The notes beneath the pieces are model-generated. The model made no database searches. It was not told the DNA's origin and saw nothing but the letters and a program-made list of their open reading frames with translations. Below are positions 44,575-53,317 of a stretch of DNA of 64,000 bases, one piece after another. The position numbers and the translations under genes were made by a program. How positions within the stretch are numbered: position 1 is the first letter of the stretch; each line of letters begins with the position of its first letter. This DNA comes from Winogradskyella sp046545555 (GTDB lineage Bacteria; Bacteroidota; Bacteroidia; Flavobacteriales; Flavobacteriaceae): contig NZ_JBHZTH010000001.1 in NCBI RefSeq assembly GCF_046545555.1, forward strand, positions 496,001 through 560,000, in the 5' to 3' direction.

Positions 44575-45678
44575 ATGAAAATAAGCACCTTTAAAAACAT
44601 AATATTATCAGCGTTATTTCTGAGCGTATTTAATATTGGTTTTGCCTCTGAAATCAAAGAAGGAGGAGACGAAGAAAAATTCGATCCTAAAGAGATGATC
44701 TTACATCACGTTAAGGATGCCTACGGAATGCACATCGCTACCCTAAACCAAGGTAAAGAAAATGAAACACATATTACGATCCCTTTGCCTGTTATGGTAT
44801 ACACGGATAAGGGTTTAACGACGTTTTCATCTTCAGCATTTCATCATGATTATCATGGACATGAAATTGTAGAAAGAAATGGCCAGCGCTTTGTAAACGT
44901 ACATGAAAAGGTTTATGTATTAGACGAAGGAGCTAAAGAGGTTGCCTATGATGCAGAAGGGCATCCAACAAATGCACATAGACCGAAGTTTGATTTATCA
45001 ATTACCAGAAACGTATTTATGATGTGGGTTTCAATAGCAGTGTTGTTTTTAATATTTTTAACTGCTGCACGTCGATATAAAAAATCTGAAGACAATGTGC
45101 CATCTGGTATTGCTAGTTTTGTAGAACCTTTAATTGTATTTGTAAGAGATGAAATAGGTAAACCTATGATTGGAGAGCATAAGTATAAAAGGTATATGCC
45201 ATACTTATTAACCATCTTTTTCTTCATATGGATAAATAACATTTTTGGATTAATACCGATACTTAATGGCGCCAACTTAAGTGGAAACATTGCGTTTACA
45301 TTCACTCTTGCGGCCATAACATTTATCATTACAACATTTAGCGGTAACAAAAACTACTGGAAACACATATTTTGGATGCCAGGAGTACCAGTGCCAATGA
45401 AAATATTTTTAATGCCAATTGAGATTATAGGAATGTTTGTAAAACCGATCTCATTAATGATTCGTTTGTTTGCTAACATTACAGCAGGTCATGTTATCAT
45501 TTTAGCATTAATGTCATTAATATTTGTATTTAAGTCTTATGCAATTGCGCCAGTATCTGTAGCATTCTCATTGTTTATTACAGTTATTGAAGTTATTGTA
45601 ACGGCTATACAAGCCTATATATTTACAATATTGTCAGCCCTTTATTTTGGGATGGCAACAGAAGAAGAACATCATTAA
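44575..45678 (+). CDS. atpB: ATP synthase F0 subunit a
   Basis: Proton channel subunit of the membrane part of ATP synthase. From the ATG at 44575 it has 367 residues. The N-terminus has a signal-like helix (ILSALFLSVFNIGFASE), followed by a periplasmic extension of about 120 residues with many His and Glu, then five to six membrane helices. The essential arginine is in ISLMIRLFANITAGH. The long exported N-terminal domain is usual in Bacteroidota. The longer frame from 44482 would put extra residues before the signal peptide and overlaps the promoter. Confidence 0.95.
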   Translation: MKISTFKNIILSALFLSVFNIGFASEIKEGGDEEKFDPKEMILHHVKDAYGMHIATLNQGKENETHITIPLPVMVYTDKGLTTFSSSAFHHDYHGHEIVERNGQRFVNVHEKVYVLDEGAKEVAYDAEGHPTNAHRPKFDLSITRNVFMMWVSIAVLFLIFLTAARRYKKSEDNVPSGIASFVEPLIVFVRDEIGKPMIGEHKYKRYMPYLLTIFFFIWINNIFGLIPILNGANLSGNIAFTFTLAAITFIITTFSGNKNYWKHIFWMPGVPVPMKIFLMPIEIIGMFVKPISLMIRLFANITAGHVIILALMSLIFVFKSYAIAPVSVAFSLFITVIEVIVTAIQAYIFTILSALYFGMATEEEHH

Positions 45679-45697
45679 TTAATTTAAATTTTATATT

Positions 45698-45907
45698 ATG
45701 ACTATTACTGGAATTGCAGCTATTGGAGCTGGTTTAGCAGCTATTGGAGCTGGTGTTGGTATTGGTAAGATTGGTGGATCAGCTATGGAAGCTATGGCTC
45801 GTCAACCAGAAATGCACGGAAAGATTCAATCTTCTGCATTAATCTTAGCAGCCTTCGTAGAAGCGGTAGCACTATTTGGTGTTGTTGTTGCTTTCTTACA
45901 AGGGTAA
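45698..45907 (+). CDS. atpE: ATP synthase F0 subunit c
   Basis: 69-residue proteolipid with two glycine- and alanine-rich helices joined by the polar loop ARQPE (about 34-38). The ion-binding carboxylate is E55 in LAAFVEAVALFGVV. The residue after it is Ala, and I see no Gln/Ser/Thr set of sodium-binding rings, so protons are the likely coupling ion. A strong hairpin follows the stop codon (45914-45950), which may allow more c than other subunits to be made. Confidence 0.97.
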   Translation: MTITGIAAIGAGLAAIGAGVGIGKIGGSAMEAMARQPEMHGKIQSSALILAAFVEAVALFGVVVAFLQG

Positions 45908-45913
45908 GACATT

Positions 45914-45950
45914 AAAATACAGAAGTAACGGTTGGTTGCTTCTGTATTTT
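45914..45950 (+). terminator. Strong intra-operon hairpin between atpE and atpF
   Basis: A perfect 12-bp stem (45914-45925 with 45939-45950, ending in TTTT) with a 13-base loop lies 7 bases after the atpE stop and about 30 before atpF. It looks like a partial intrinsic terminator or a 3' mRNA-protecting structure. Either would raise the level of c-subunit message relative to the distal genes, matching the need for many c subunits per enzyme. Confidence 0.65.
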
Positions 45951-45980
45951 TAAAATTTAAGTTATTTTAAAAAAAACAGA

Positions 45981-46475
45981 ATGGATTTAATTACACCTGA
46001 ATTAGGATTAGTCTTTTGGACGTTAATTACATTTTTAATATTACTTTTTATACTAAGAAAGTTTGCATGGAAACCTATCCTTGGCGCTGTTGAGGAAAGA
46101 GAAGATGGCATCAAAGATGCTTTAGCGTCTGCTGAAAAAGCAAAACTAGAAATGCAAAATCTTCATGCAGATAACGAACGTATTTTACAAGAAGCACGTG
46201 CTGAGCGCGAAGCGATGTTAAAAGACGCTCGTGATATGAAGAATAAGATTGTTGCTGATGCAAAAGACGAAGCACAAGCCCAAGCAAGTAAAATGATTGA
46301 GCAAGCTCAAGTAGCAATAGAAAGTGAAAAGAAAGCAGCTATGGCAGAATTAAAAAGTCATGTTGCAGGTTTATCATTAAGCATTGCTGAAAAAGTAGTA
46401 CGTGAAGAATTATCTAACAAAGACAAGCAATTAAAATTGGTTGAAGATATGTTGGGTGAAGCAACTTTAAACTAA
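45981..46475 (+). CDS. atpF: ATP synthase F0 subunit b
   Basis: 164 residues: one N-terminal membrane helix (about 8-26), then a long charged helix rich in Ala, Glu and Lys that forms the peripheral stalk dimer, ending in the delta-binding region. Size and pattern are standard. It starts about 30 bases after the hairpin that follows atpE and is 5 bases before atpH. Confidence 0.95.
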   Translation: MDLITPELGLVFWTLITFLILLFILRKFAWKPILGAVEEREDGIKDALASAEKAKLEMQNLHADNERILQEARAEREAMLKDARDMKNKIVADAKDEAQAQASKMIEQAQVAIESEKKAAMAELKSHVAGLSLSIAEKVVREELSNKDKQLKLVEDMLGEATLN

Positions 46476-46480
46476 GATAG

Positions 46481-47017
46481 ATGTCAGGATCAAGAGCAGC
46501 AATACGTTATGCAAAAGCAGTTTTAAGCTTAGCAACAGATAATAAATCTGCTGAAGTGGTCAATGGTGATATGAAATCTATCACTAATGCTATTTCTCAG
46601 AGTGAAGATTTAAGTCAAATACTTCAAAGTCCTGTAGTAAGATCTTCAGATAAGAAAGCGGTATTAACATCAGTATTTAAAGACGCTAATGTTGCTACAA
46701 CGAATCTTATAGACACTTTAATTTCAAATAAAAGACTAGCACTTTTAAATGATGTAGCTGCTAGTTTTACTCAGTTGTATGATCAGATGAGAGGAACACA
46801 AGTAGCAACTGTTACTACGGCGATACCTCTAAGTACTGATTTAAAGACCAAAGTATTGGCTAAAGTAAAAGAACTTACAGGTAAGGAGGCAGAAGTTGAA
46901 AATATAATAGATGAAAGCATTTTAGGTGGTTTCATTTTGCGAGTTGGTGATATTCAGTATAATGCTAGTATCGCTAATAAACTCGATAAATTAAAAAGAG
47001 AATTTACATTAAATTAA
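46481..47017 (+). CDS. atpH: ATP synthase F1 subunit delta
   Basis: 178-residue stalk subunit linking b to the top of alpha3beta3. The N-terminal helical bundle starts RAAIRYAKAVLSLA. The C-terminal part has the family signature ESILGGFILRVGDIQYNASI near 150-170. Length is normal. It is followed by atpA after 27 bases. Confidence 0.94.
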   Translation: MSGSRAAIRYAKAVLSLATDNKSAEVVNGDMKSITNAISQSEDLSQILQSPVVRSSDKKAVLTSVFKDANVATTNLIDTLISNKRLALLNDVAASFTQLYDQMRGTQVATVTTAIPLSTDLKTKVLAKVKELTGKEAEVENIIDESILGGFILRVGDIQYNASIANKLDKLKREFTLN

Positions 47018-47044
47018 GATAATATCTATCTAATATAAATAAAG

Positions 47045-48625
47045 ATGGCAGAAGTAAAACCAGCTGAAATATCAGCAATCTTAAAACAACAACTTTCAGG
47101 CTTCGAAGCAGGAGCTTCATTAGACGAAGTAGGAACAGTATTAACTGTAGGTGATGGTATTGTGCGTGCTTACGGATTAGCTAATGCTCAATATGGAGAA
47201 TTAGTTGAATTCGAAGGAGGTGCAGAAGGTATCGTACTTAACCTTGAAGAAGATAACGTAGGTATTGTACTTTTAGGTACTTCAGTAGGAGTAAGAGAGG
47301 GCTCTACAGTAAAACGTACAGAACGTATCGCATCTATTAAAGTAGGTGAAGGTATTGTTGGTCGTGTTGTAGATACTTTAGGTAACCCTATAGATGGTAA
47401 AGGACCAATTACTGGTGAAACCTATGAAATGCCTTTAGAGCGTAAAGCACCAGGTGTTATTTATAGAGAGCCGGTAACTGAGCCAATGCAAACAGGTATT
47501 AAAGCAATTGACGCTATGATTCCTGTGGGTAGAGGACAACGTGAATTGGTAATTGGCGATCGTCAAACTGGTAAAACAGCTGTTTGTATTGATACTATTA
47601 TTAACCAAAAAGAATTTTACGATGCGGGTGAGCCTGTATATTGTATCTATGTTGCTGTAGGCCAAAAAGCTTCAACAGTAGCTTTAATTGCTAAAACTTT
47701 AGAAGAAAAAGGAGCTTTAGCTTATACAACAATAGTAGCTGCAAATGCATCAGATCCTGCTGCAATGCAGGTATATGCACCAATGACTGGAGCATCTATT
47801 GGGGAATATTTTAGAGATACTGGTAGACCAGCTTTAATTGTATTTGATGATTTATCAAAACAAGCCGTTGCTTACCGTGAGGTATCTTTATTACTAAGAC
47901 GTCCTCCTGGACGTGAGGCATATCCTGGTGATGTATTTTATTTACACTCAAGATTATTAGAGCGTTCTGCAAAAATCATTAATAATGATGCAATTGCCAA
48001 AGAAATGAATGACTTACCAGAGTCATTAAAGCCATTAGTAAAAGGTGGTGGTTCTTTAACTGCATTACCAATTATTGAAACACAAGCAGGTGACGTATCG
48101 GCATACATCCCAACCAATGTAATTTCTATTACAGATGGTCAGATTTTCTTAGATGGTGATTTATTTAACTCTGGTGTACGTCCAGCAATTAACGTGGGTA
48201 TTTCTGTATCTCGTGTTGGTGGTAATGCACAGATTAAATCAATGAAGAAAGTATCTGGAACATTAAAATTAGATCAAGCTCAGTACCGTGAATTAGAAGC
48301 GTTTGCTAAGTTTGGATCAGATTTAGATGCAGTTACTTTAAATGTAATTGAAAAAGGAAAGCGTAATGTTGAAATTTTAAAGCAAGCGCAGAATGATCCT
48401 TTTAGAGTAGAAGATCAGGTTGCTATTATTTATGCAGGTTCTAAAAACTTATTAAGAGATGTTCCTGTAGAGAAAGTAAGAGAATTTCAAAGAGATTACC
48501 TAGAGTTTTTGAAAGCTAAGCATAGTGATGTTTTAAGTACTTTAAAAGCTGGTAAATTAACTGATGAGGTTATTGATACATTAACAAATGTGGCAAAAGA
48601 TCTTTCAGGAAAATATAGAGCATAA
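47045..48625 (+). CDS. atpA: ATP synthase F1 subunit alpha
   Basis: 526-residue non-catalytic nucleotide-binding subunit. The P-loop GDRQTGKTAVCIDTI is near 172-186. ALIVFDDLSKQAVAYREV is the Walker B region, and the signature PAINVGISVSRVGG is near 378-391. Full length, no defects seen. It is separated from atpG by a 48-base gap that contains a dispersed repeat element. Confidence 0.97.
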   Translation: MAEVKPAEISAILKQQLSGFEAGASLDEVGTVLTVGDGIVRAYGLANAQYGELVEFEGGAEGIVLNLEEDNVGIVLLGTSVGVREGSTVKRTERIASIKVGEGIVGRVVDTLGNPIDGKGPITGETYEMPLERKAPGVIYREPVTEPMQTGIKAIDAMIPVGRGQRELVIGDRQTGKTAVCIDTIINQKEFYDAGEPVYCIYVAVGQKASTVALIAKTLEEKGALAYTTIVAANASDPAAMQVYAPMTGASIGEYFRDTGRPALIVFDDLSKQAVAYREVSLLLRRPPGREAYPGDVFYLHSRLLERSAKIINNDAIAKEMNDLPESLKPLVKGGGSLTALPIIETQAGDVSAYIPTNVISITDGQIFLDGDLFNSGVRPAINVGISVSRVGGNAQIKSMKKVSGTLKLDQAQYRELEAFAKFGSDLDAVTLNVIEKGKRNVEILKQAQNDPFRVEDQVAIIYAGSKNLLRDVPVEKVREFQRDYLEFLKAKHSDVLSTLKAGKLTDEVIDTLTNVAKDLSGKYRA

Positions 48626-48632
48626 AACCTTA

Positions 48633-48664
48633 ATGTCATTCTGAATTTGTTTTCAGAATCTCAA
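48633..48664. repeat. Dispersed intergenic repeat element, copy 2
   Basis: The gap between atpA and atpG holds TGTCATTCTGAATTTGTTTT followed by CAGAATCTCA. ATTCTGA and TCAGAAT form a hairpin. The outline TGTCATTC-loop-GAATCTCA is shared with the elements near 54.3 and 55.8 kb. Its presence inside the atp operon suggests it is tolerated or used as an RNA structure. Confidence 0.6.
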
Positions 48665-48673
48665 TAATAGACT

Positions 48674-49534
48674 ATGGCAAACTTAAAAGAAATACGTAAC
48701 AGAATATCATCAGTATCTTCAACAATGCAGATTACTAGTGCCATGAAAATGGTTTCTGCTGCTAAGTTAAAGAAAGCTCAAGATGCTATTACTGCTATGC
48801 GTCCTTACTCTAATAAGTTAACTGAGTTACTTCAAAGTTTAAGTGCAACTTTAGATGCAGATTCTGGGAGTAAGTATTCTGTTCAAAGAGAAGTTAATAA
48901 TGTTTTAATAGTTGCTATTACTTCAAATAGAGGGTTGTGTGGTGCTTTTAACTCTAACATTATAAAACAGACGAATGTTTTAATAAACGATGTTTACGGC
49001 GACAAGAACGTCTCTGTACTAGCTATTGGAAAGAAGGCAAATGATGCTTTTGTAAAGCAGAATAGAGTTATAGCTAACAAAAGCGAAGTCTTTGATGATT
49101 TAACCTTTGATAATGTTGCTGATATAGCTGAGATGCTTATGGAGAAATTTGCTGAAGGTGATTTTGATAAAATTGAATTAGTATATAACAATTTTAAAAA
49201 TGCTGCGACACAAATTGTAATGACTGAACAGTTTTTACCAATCGTGCCGATGGAAGGGGAAGCTAATACTAATTCAGATTATCTTTTTGAACCATCTAAG
49301 CAAGAAATTGTTGAAGCATTAATTCCTAAATCATTAAAAACACAATTGTTTAAGGGCATAAGAGATTCTTTTGCTTCAGAACATGGTGCTCGTATGACAG
49401 CGATGCACAAGGCAACAGATAATGCAACTGAGTTGAGAGATCAACTTAAGTTAACATATAATAAAGCAAGACAAGCGGCTATTACTAACGAAATCTTAGA
49501 GATTGTTGGTGGAGCTGAAGCGCTTAATAATTAA
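48674..49534 (+). CDS. atpG: ATP synthase F1 subunit gamma
   Basis: 286-residue central stalk subunit. The N-terminal coiled-coil helix begins with the family pattern LKEIRNRISSVSSTMQITSA, the middle domain has ITSNRGLCGAFN, and the C-terminal helix has MHKATDNATEL and NKARQAAITNEILEIVGGA. Complete. It is the last gene of this operon; atpD (beta) and atpC (epsilon) are not here, in keeping with their separate location in many Bacteroidota. Confidence 0.96.
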   Translation: MANLKEIRNRISSVSSTMQITSAMKMVSAAKLKKAQDAITAMRPYSNKLTELLQSLSATLDADSGSKYSVQREVNNVLIVAITSNRGLCGAFNSNIIKQTNVLINDVYGDKNVSVLAIGKKANDAFVKQNRVIANKSEVFDDLTFDNVADIAEMLMEKFAEGDFDKIELVYNNFKNAATQIVMTEQFLPIVPMEGEANTNSDYLFEPSKQEIVEALIPKSLKTQLFKGIRDSFASEHGARMTAMHKATDNATELRDQLKLTYNKARQAAITNEILEIVGGAEALNN

Positions 49535-49620
49535 GAATAAGTCAAATTTTAAATTGAAGTTGAAGTATTGAATAACTACTAAATTTCTGTCACAACAGAA
49601 GACTTTTTATAAAATTCAAA

Positions 49621-49650
49621 AAACCTAGCTATCATCAGCTAGGTTTTTTC
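49621..49650 (+). terminator. Intrinsic terminator of the atp operon
   Basis: Perfect 10-bp stem AAACCTAGCT (49621-49630) with AGCTAGGTTT (49637-49646), 6-base loop, followed by TTTTC. It lies 87 bases after atpG. A smaller hairpin (TTCTGT/ACAGAA) precedes it. The rest of this 241-base gap shows nothing more. Confidence 0.85.
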
Positions 49651-49775
49651 TTGTCTTAACATCTCAATTAAGAATACACCTACAAAATAAATCTCTTCAT
49701 CGTTATATAACGAATTTTAAGGTGATTATTACAGTTTTTGTATATATTGCCATTCCAAATCTTAACCTATATCCC

Positions 49776-50309
49776 ATGAGACTACTTAAAATGGCTACCT
49801 ACGCCATAATTTTCGGAGTTATTTTATCAACGACTTATCAATGTGCAAGTCCAAAAGCAACTACAGCTACTTTCGAGGAGCAAGCACCATTTAAAGTTAA
49901 ACCCGCTTACTTTCAAGAATGGTATGCAGGTATTAAAGTTGGTGGAACAGGAATCAATATATTTCTTCCCATTACCGATATTGCTAAAAATGTTCAAATT
50001 GATCAAGTTTACTTTAGAAACCTTAAAGGAAAATTAACTAAGAAAAATGGTAAATACTATGCTCTGCTTAAGAACACTTCACAAAATTACACTTTTACGA
50101 AGTCAGAGGCACCTGCAGATTATCCATTTGTAATCGGTGATAACGAGTGTGCTATTAGTTATAAAGAAAACGGTGCCACTAAATACATTAAGGTTATAGG
50201 TTTAAATGAAGTGGCGGGTACCTATTATGAAAACGGACCACCATCGATTTACACTAAAAGTGAATCAACTGGTATGGCATCTTTAGATGATGAGGAAGAC
50301 GATAATTAG
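49776..50309 (+). CDS. Exported protein of unknown function
   Basis: 177 residues from the ATG at 49776. The frame is open back to a GTG at 49722, but that would put a poor hydrophobic stretch before the real signal helix. The N-terminal helix (about 7-20) is followed by TTYQCASPK. C23 could be lipidated, though the residue before it (Gln) is not a standard lipobox. The mature part is beta-rich with VGGTGINIFLPI and LRNTSQNY-like segments (actual LKNTSQNYTF), ending in an acidic tail DDEEDDN. No family recognised. It is a single-gene unit with its own terminator. Confidence 0.55.
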   Translation: MRLLKMATYAIIFGVILSTTYQCASPKATTATFEEQAPFKVKPAYFQEWYAGIKVGGTGINIFLPITDIAKNVQIDQVYFRNLKGKLTKKNGKYYALLKNTSQNYTFTKSEAPADYPFVIGDNECAISYKENGATKYIKVIGLNEVAGTYYENGPPSIYTKSESTGMASLDDEEDDN

Positions 50310-50333
50310 AAATTATAACATTACATACATTTT

Positions 50334-50361
50334 AAGCCTTACATTTAGTAAGGCTTTTTTA
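50334..50361 (+). terminator. Intrinsic terminator after the exported-protein gene
   Basis: Perfect 8-bp stem AAGCCTTA (50334-50341) with TAAGGCTT (50349-50356), 7-base loop, followed by TTTTT. It lies 24 bases after the stop codon at 50309. Confidence 0.85.
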
Positions 50362-50394
50362 TTTCATCGAACCAAAAGACCCATTAATATTTAA

Positions 50395-50402
50395 TACTTT
50401 TG
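50395..50402 (+). promoter_or_regulatory. -7 promoter element of the 50-58 kb envelope operon
   Basis: TACTTTTG matches TAnnTTTG. It lies just downstream of a terminator and 22 bases before the TTG start at 50425, so it is well placed to drive the flippase-to-EnvC gene run. Confidence 0.55.
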
Positions 50403-50424
50403 GGTGACATTATAATTTATTAGA

Positions 50425-51882
50425 TTGAGCGGATTCAAATCACTTTTTAAGCAAACATTTATATATGGTTTAGCAACTGTATTACCTCGAATGTTGAGTT
50501 TTATTTTAGTTCCGCTTTATACCAACCCAGAGGTATTATCTGTAGAAGAGTATGGTCGTGTTTCCTTTATATTTGCCTATTTTGTCCTTTTTAATGTGGT
50601 ATTGGCCTACGGCATGGAAACTGCTTTTTTTAGATTTTTTAATAAGGAAGATAATCAGGAAAAAGTGACTAGTACTTCCGCGATTTCATTAATTATTAGT
50701 TCATTTGCATTATTAGGTATCGCTTTTCTGTTTAGACATCAAATTTCCTTATTAATAAATATAAATCTAAAGTATCTCAACTTAGTTTTTATTATTCTTT
50801 TATTCGATGCTTTAGTTATTATTCCGTTCTCTTGGTTACGAGCAACTGCAAGACCTATGCGTTATGCAGTGATTAAAATTTTTAATGTGGCTGTCAATTT
50901 AGGACTCAGTATTTTCTTCCTTTTGTATTTGAAAGATTTAGCAGAAGGGAATTCATTTTTTAATAGTATTTATGAAGCAGATTTTGAAATCAGTTATATT
51001 TTTCTTTCTAATGTAATTGCTAGTGGATTAACATTACTTCTATTGCTTCCGTTTTACAATAAAATCAAATTTAAATTTGATATTGCGTTATGGAAAAAAA
51101 TGATGCGTTATGCCATGCCAGTACTTATTGCAGGTATCGCTTACTCTGTAAATGAAACCTTCGACCGTATTTTATTAGAAAAGTTATTACCAGCAGATGT
51201 AGCCGAAAAGCAAATAGGAATGTACTCAGCCTGTTACAAACTGGCCGTGTTTATGACCTTGTTTGCAACCGCATTTCGTCTAGGTATAGAACCTTATTTT
51301 TTTAGTCATTCCAAATCAGTAAACCCACAAAAAAATTATGCTAAGATTTTAGAGTATTTTATTGCTTTAGGTTCAATTATTCTTTTAGTTGTCGTTGTTT
51401 TTGCAGATCTTTTAAAGCCTTATATTATTCTAAGTGAATCTTATTATGAAGCCATGTGGATTTTACCTTTTATTCTTTTGGCTAACTTTTGTTTAGGGAT
51501 ATATCATAACCTCTCAGTTTGGTATAAAATTACGGATCGCACTAAATTCGGTGCCTATATTTCAATATTTGGTGCTGTCATAACATTAATTCTAAATTAT
51601 ATACTAATTCCTATTATAGGTTTTAAAGGCTCTGCAATAGCGACGTTATCTGCCTATGCACTTATGATGTTAGTCTCATTTTACTTAGGAAAAAAATATT
51701 ACCCGATTCCCTATAACCTAAAAAAAATAAGCTTATATCTATCGATTTCCATTCTATTCTCGTTCATATTTTTCTATAACTATCGCGAGAATTATATTAT
51801 AGGAATTACAATGTTAATCGTATTTTTGGGTATCGTTATTCTATTGGAAAAGAAGCAACTAAAACAAGTCTTAAAAAGCTGA
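50425..51882 (+). CDS. Polysaccharide flippase (MATE-like, Wzx-type), second copy in window
   Basis: 485 residues with about 14 membrane helices. The opening FKQTFIYGLATVLPRMLSF and ERILLEKLLP-like centre (actual FDRILLEKLLPAD) fit the RfbX/MATE-like lipid-linked glycan flippases, and the C-terminal helices fit the polysaccharide biosynthesis C-terminal domain. The start is TTG; no ATG is near. Unlike the flippase at 19.5 kb, this gene lies in a housekeeping envelope operon with dut. It therefore probably serves a conserved flavobacterial glycan rather than the variable one. Confidence 0.85.
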   Translation: MSGFKSLFKQTFIYGLATVLPRMLSFILVPLYTNPEVLSVEEYGRVSFIFAYFVLFNVVLAYGMETAFFRFFNKEDNQEKVTSTSAISLIISSFALLGIAFLFRHQISLLININLKYLNLVFIILLFDALVIIPFSWLRATARPMRYAVIKIFNVAVNLGLSIFFLLYLKDLAEGNSFFNSIYEADFEISYIFLSNVIASGLTLLLLLPFYNKIKFKFDIALWKKMMRYAMPVLIAGIAYSVNETFDRILLEKLLPADVAEKQIGMYSACYKLAVFMTLFATAFRLGIEPYFFSHSKSVNPQKNYAKILEYFIALGSIILLVVVVFADLLKPYIILSESYYEAMWILPFILLANFCLGIYHNLSVWYKITDRTKFGAYISIFGAVITLILNYILIPIIGFKGSAIATLSAYALMMLVSFYLGKKYYPIPYNLKKISLYLSISILFSFIFFYNYRENYIIGITMLIVFLGIVILLEKKQLKQVLKS

Positions 51883-51892
51883 ATTATTATTA

Positions 51893-52642
51893 ATGATTAA
51901 ATTCTTCAATAAAATAAGAAAGCAAATGCTCATTGAAAACAAAATGGGTCGCTATCTCAAATATGCTATCGGAGAAATCATTCTAGTAATGATAGGGATT
52001 TTGTTAGCATTACAGGTCAATACATGGAATAACAATAAAGAACTTAAAAAAGAAGAACAGAAAATTATTAAAAGCTTACTTGGGGAATTTAAAGAAAACC
52101 TCGAGAAATTCGATATAGCTTATAAGTTTCATCAAAACCGTAAAAAAGGAATGGAGTACTCACTATTAGCAGATTTAAAGCCTTTATCTGCTGATAGTTT
52201 AATTTCAATGCTACAGAAGGTAAATGGTAATTATACGTTCGATCCTTTCCAAGGCATTTATAATTCTGTAATTAACTCGGGTAAAATAGAGTTAATATCT
52301 AATGATGCTTTAAAAAGTAAAATAGCCAGGCTTCAAGACTTAATTAGAGATTATCAAGAAGAAGAAAAAGGATCTCAATTGACTTCAACACAAAGCCTCT
52401 ATCCTTATGAGGTAGGACAACCTTTATTTAGTTTCAGATATTTAAAAAGTGATGGTAATAATGAAGAAGCATTAGAAATTAAAAAAAATCTTATTAACTT
52501 TTTCGAATCTCAACAGTATAATAACATAATTCTTCAATTAAGCGGTTGGATGAGACCTATTTTTGAAGAAGGCCCAGTTTTAAGAGGAGAAATGGTATCA
52601 ATAATTAATTTATTAGAAGAAGAAATCGACAAACATAAATAG
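51893..52642 (+). CDS. DUF6090 family protein
   Basis: 249 residues. The N-terminal segment MGRYLKYAIGEIILVMIGIL is the hallmark of the Bacteroidota family DUF6090: one membrane helix (about 27-45) after a short basic region, then LQVNTWNNNKE and a helical soluble domain. Function unknown. It begins 10 bases after the flippase stop and is followed by an inverted-repeat element. DUF6090 genes often occur as isolated or multiple copies in genomes, so it may be an insertion into an otherwise conserved operon. Confidence 0.82.
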   Translation: MIKFFNKIRKQMLIENKMGRYLKYAIGEIILVMIGILLALQVNTWNNNKELKKEEQKIIKSLLGEFKENLEKFDIAYKFHQNRKKGMEYSLLADLKPLSADSLISMLQKVNGNYTFDPFQGIYNSVINSGKIELISNDALKSKIARLQDLIRDYQEEEKGSQLTSTQSLYPYEVGQPLFSFRYLKSDGNNEEALEIKKNLINFFESQQYNNIILQLSGWMRPIFEEGPVLRGEMVSIINLLEEEIDKHK

Positions 52643-52656
52643 AATAATTTGTCCCC

Positions 52657-52721
52657 TCGAGCGCAGTCGAGAGGTTACTTTAGAAGTAAGAAAGATATAA
52701 TTAGTTCTCGACTGCGCTCGA
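52657..52721. repeat. 16-bp perfect inverted repeat with nested hairpin, copy 3 of the intergenic elements
   Basis: TCGAGCGCAGTCGAGA (52657-52672) has its exact reverse complement at 52706-52721, separated by 33 bases. Inside the spacer TTACTT (52675-52680) and AAGTAA (52684-52689) form a second small hairpin. Each 16-base arm is itself close to palindromic. GC content is far above the surroundings. It fills the gap between the DUF6090 gene and dut and has the look of a small mobile or REP-like sequence. Confidence 0.8.
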
Positions 52722-52737
52722 ACAGACAGAAAGAAAC

Positions 52738-53172
52738 ATGAAAATTAAAATAATAAACAAATCAAGACACGATTTACCACATTACGAAACCATAGCCTCA
52801 GCTGGTATGGATTTACGTGCAAGCATAACAGAATCTAGAATTCTTAAACCATTAGAACGTACCATAGTTGGTACAGGCTTATTTATAGAATTGCCAATAG
52901 GGACAGAAGCACAAGTAAGACCAAGAAGTGGTTTAGCTGCGAAAAAAGGAATTACAGTTTTAAATGCACCAGGAACAGTAGATGCTGATTATAGAGGGGA
53001 GATAGGAGTTATCTTAGTAAATTTGTCTAATGAAGACTTCACTATAAATAATGGTGAGCGTATTGCTCAGTTAGTCATTGCAAAACACGAACGTGCTGAA
53101 TGGGAAGAAACAAAAGAATTATCCTCAACTGAAAGAGGAGAAGGTGGTTTCGGAAGTACTGGTGTCAAATAA
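52738..53172 (+). CDS. dut: dUTP diphosphatase
   Basis: Hydrolyses dUTP to dUMP, keeping uracil out of DNA and supplying thymidylate synthesis. All five trimeric dUTPase motifs are visible in 144 residues: SAGMDLRA, RPRSGLAAKKGI, NAPGTVDADYRGEI with the catalytic Asp, RIAQLVI, and the glycine-rich ERGEGGFGSTG at the C-terminus. No defect. It starts 16 bases after the inverted-repeat element. Confidence 0.96.
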   Translation: MKIKIINKSRHDLPHYETIASAGMDLRASITESRILKPLERTIVGTGLFIELPIGTEAQVRPRSGLAAKKGITVLNAPGTVDADYRGEIGVILVNLSNEDFTINNGERIAQLVIAKHERAEWEETKELSSTERGEGGFGSTGVK

Positions 53173-53178
53173 AGAGAA

Positions 53179-53250
53179 TGTCCGGTCGTGTATTAACGAG
53201 ATTGAAATATATTTTGATTGAAGTTAGCTTACGAAGTAAGTCGAGACCTT
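53179..53250. repeat. Dispersed intergenic repeat element, copy 4 (degenerate)
   Basis: In the 145-base gap after dut, ATGTCCGGTCGTG resembles the start of the other elements. CTTAC-GAA-GTAAG (53228-53240) is a short hairpin followed by TCGAGACCTT. The match to the other copies is partial. Nothing else is seen in this gap. Confidence 0.4.
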
Positions 53251-53317
53251 AAACATAAAATAAAGTTTAACAATAAATAGATTTCCACTTTTTTGGAAAC
53301 AAAATACAAGTTTTTCG

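Noticed and set aside
44946..45350. 134-codon open frame on the minus strand inside atpB
   Set aside because: Fully antisense to the conserved ATP synthase a subunit; composition mirrors the complementary codons and no domain is visible.
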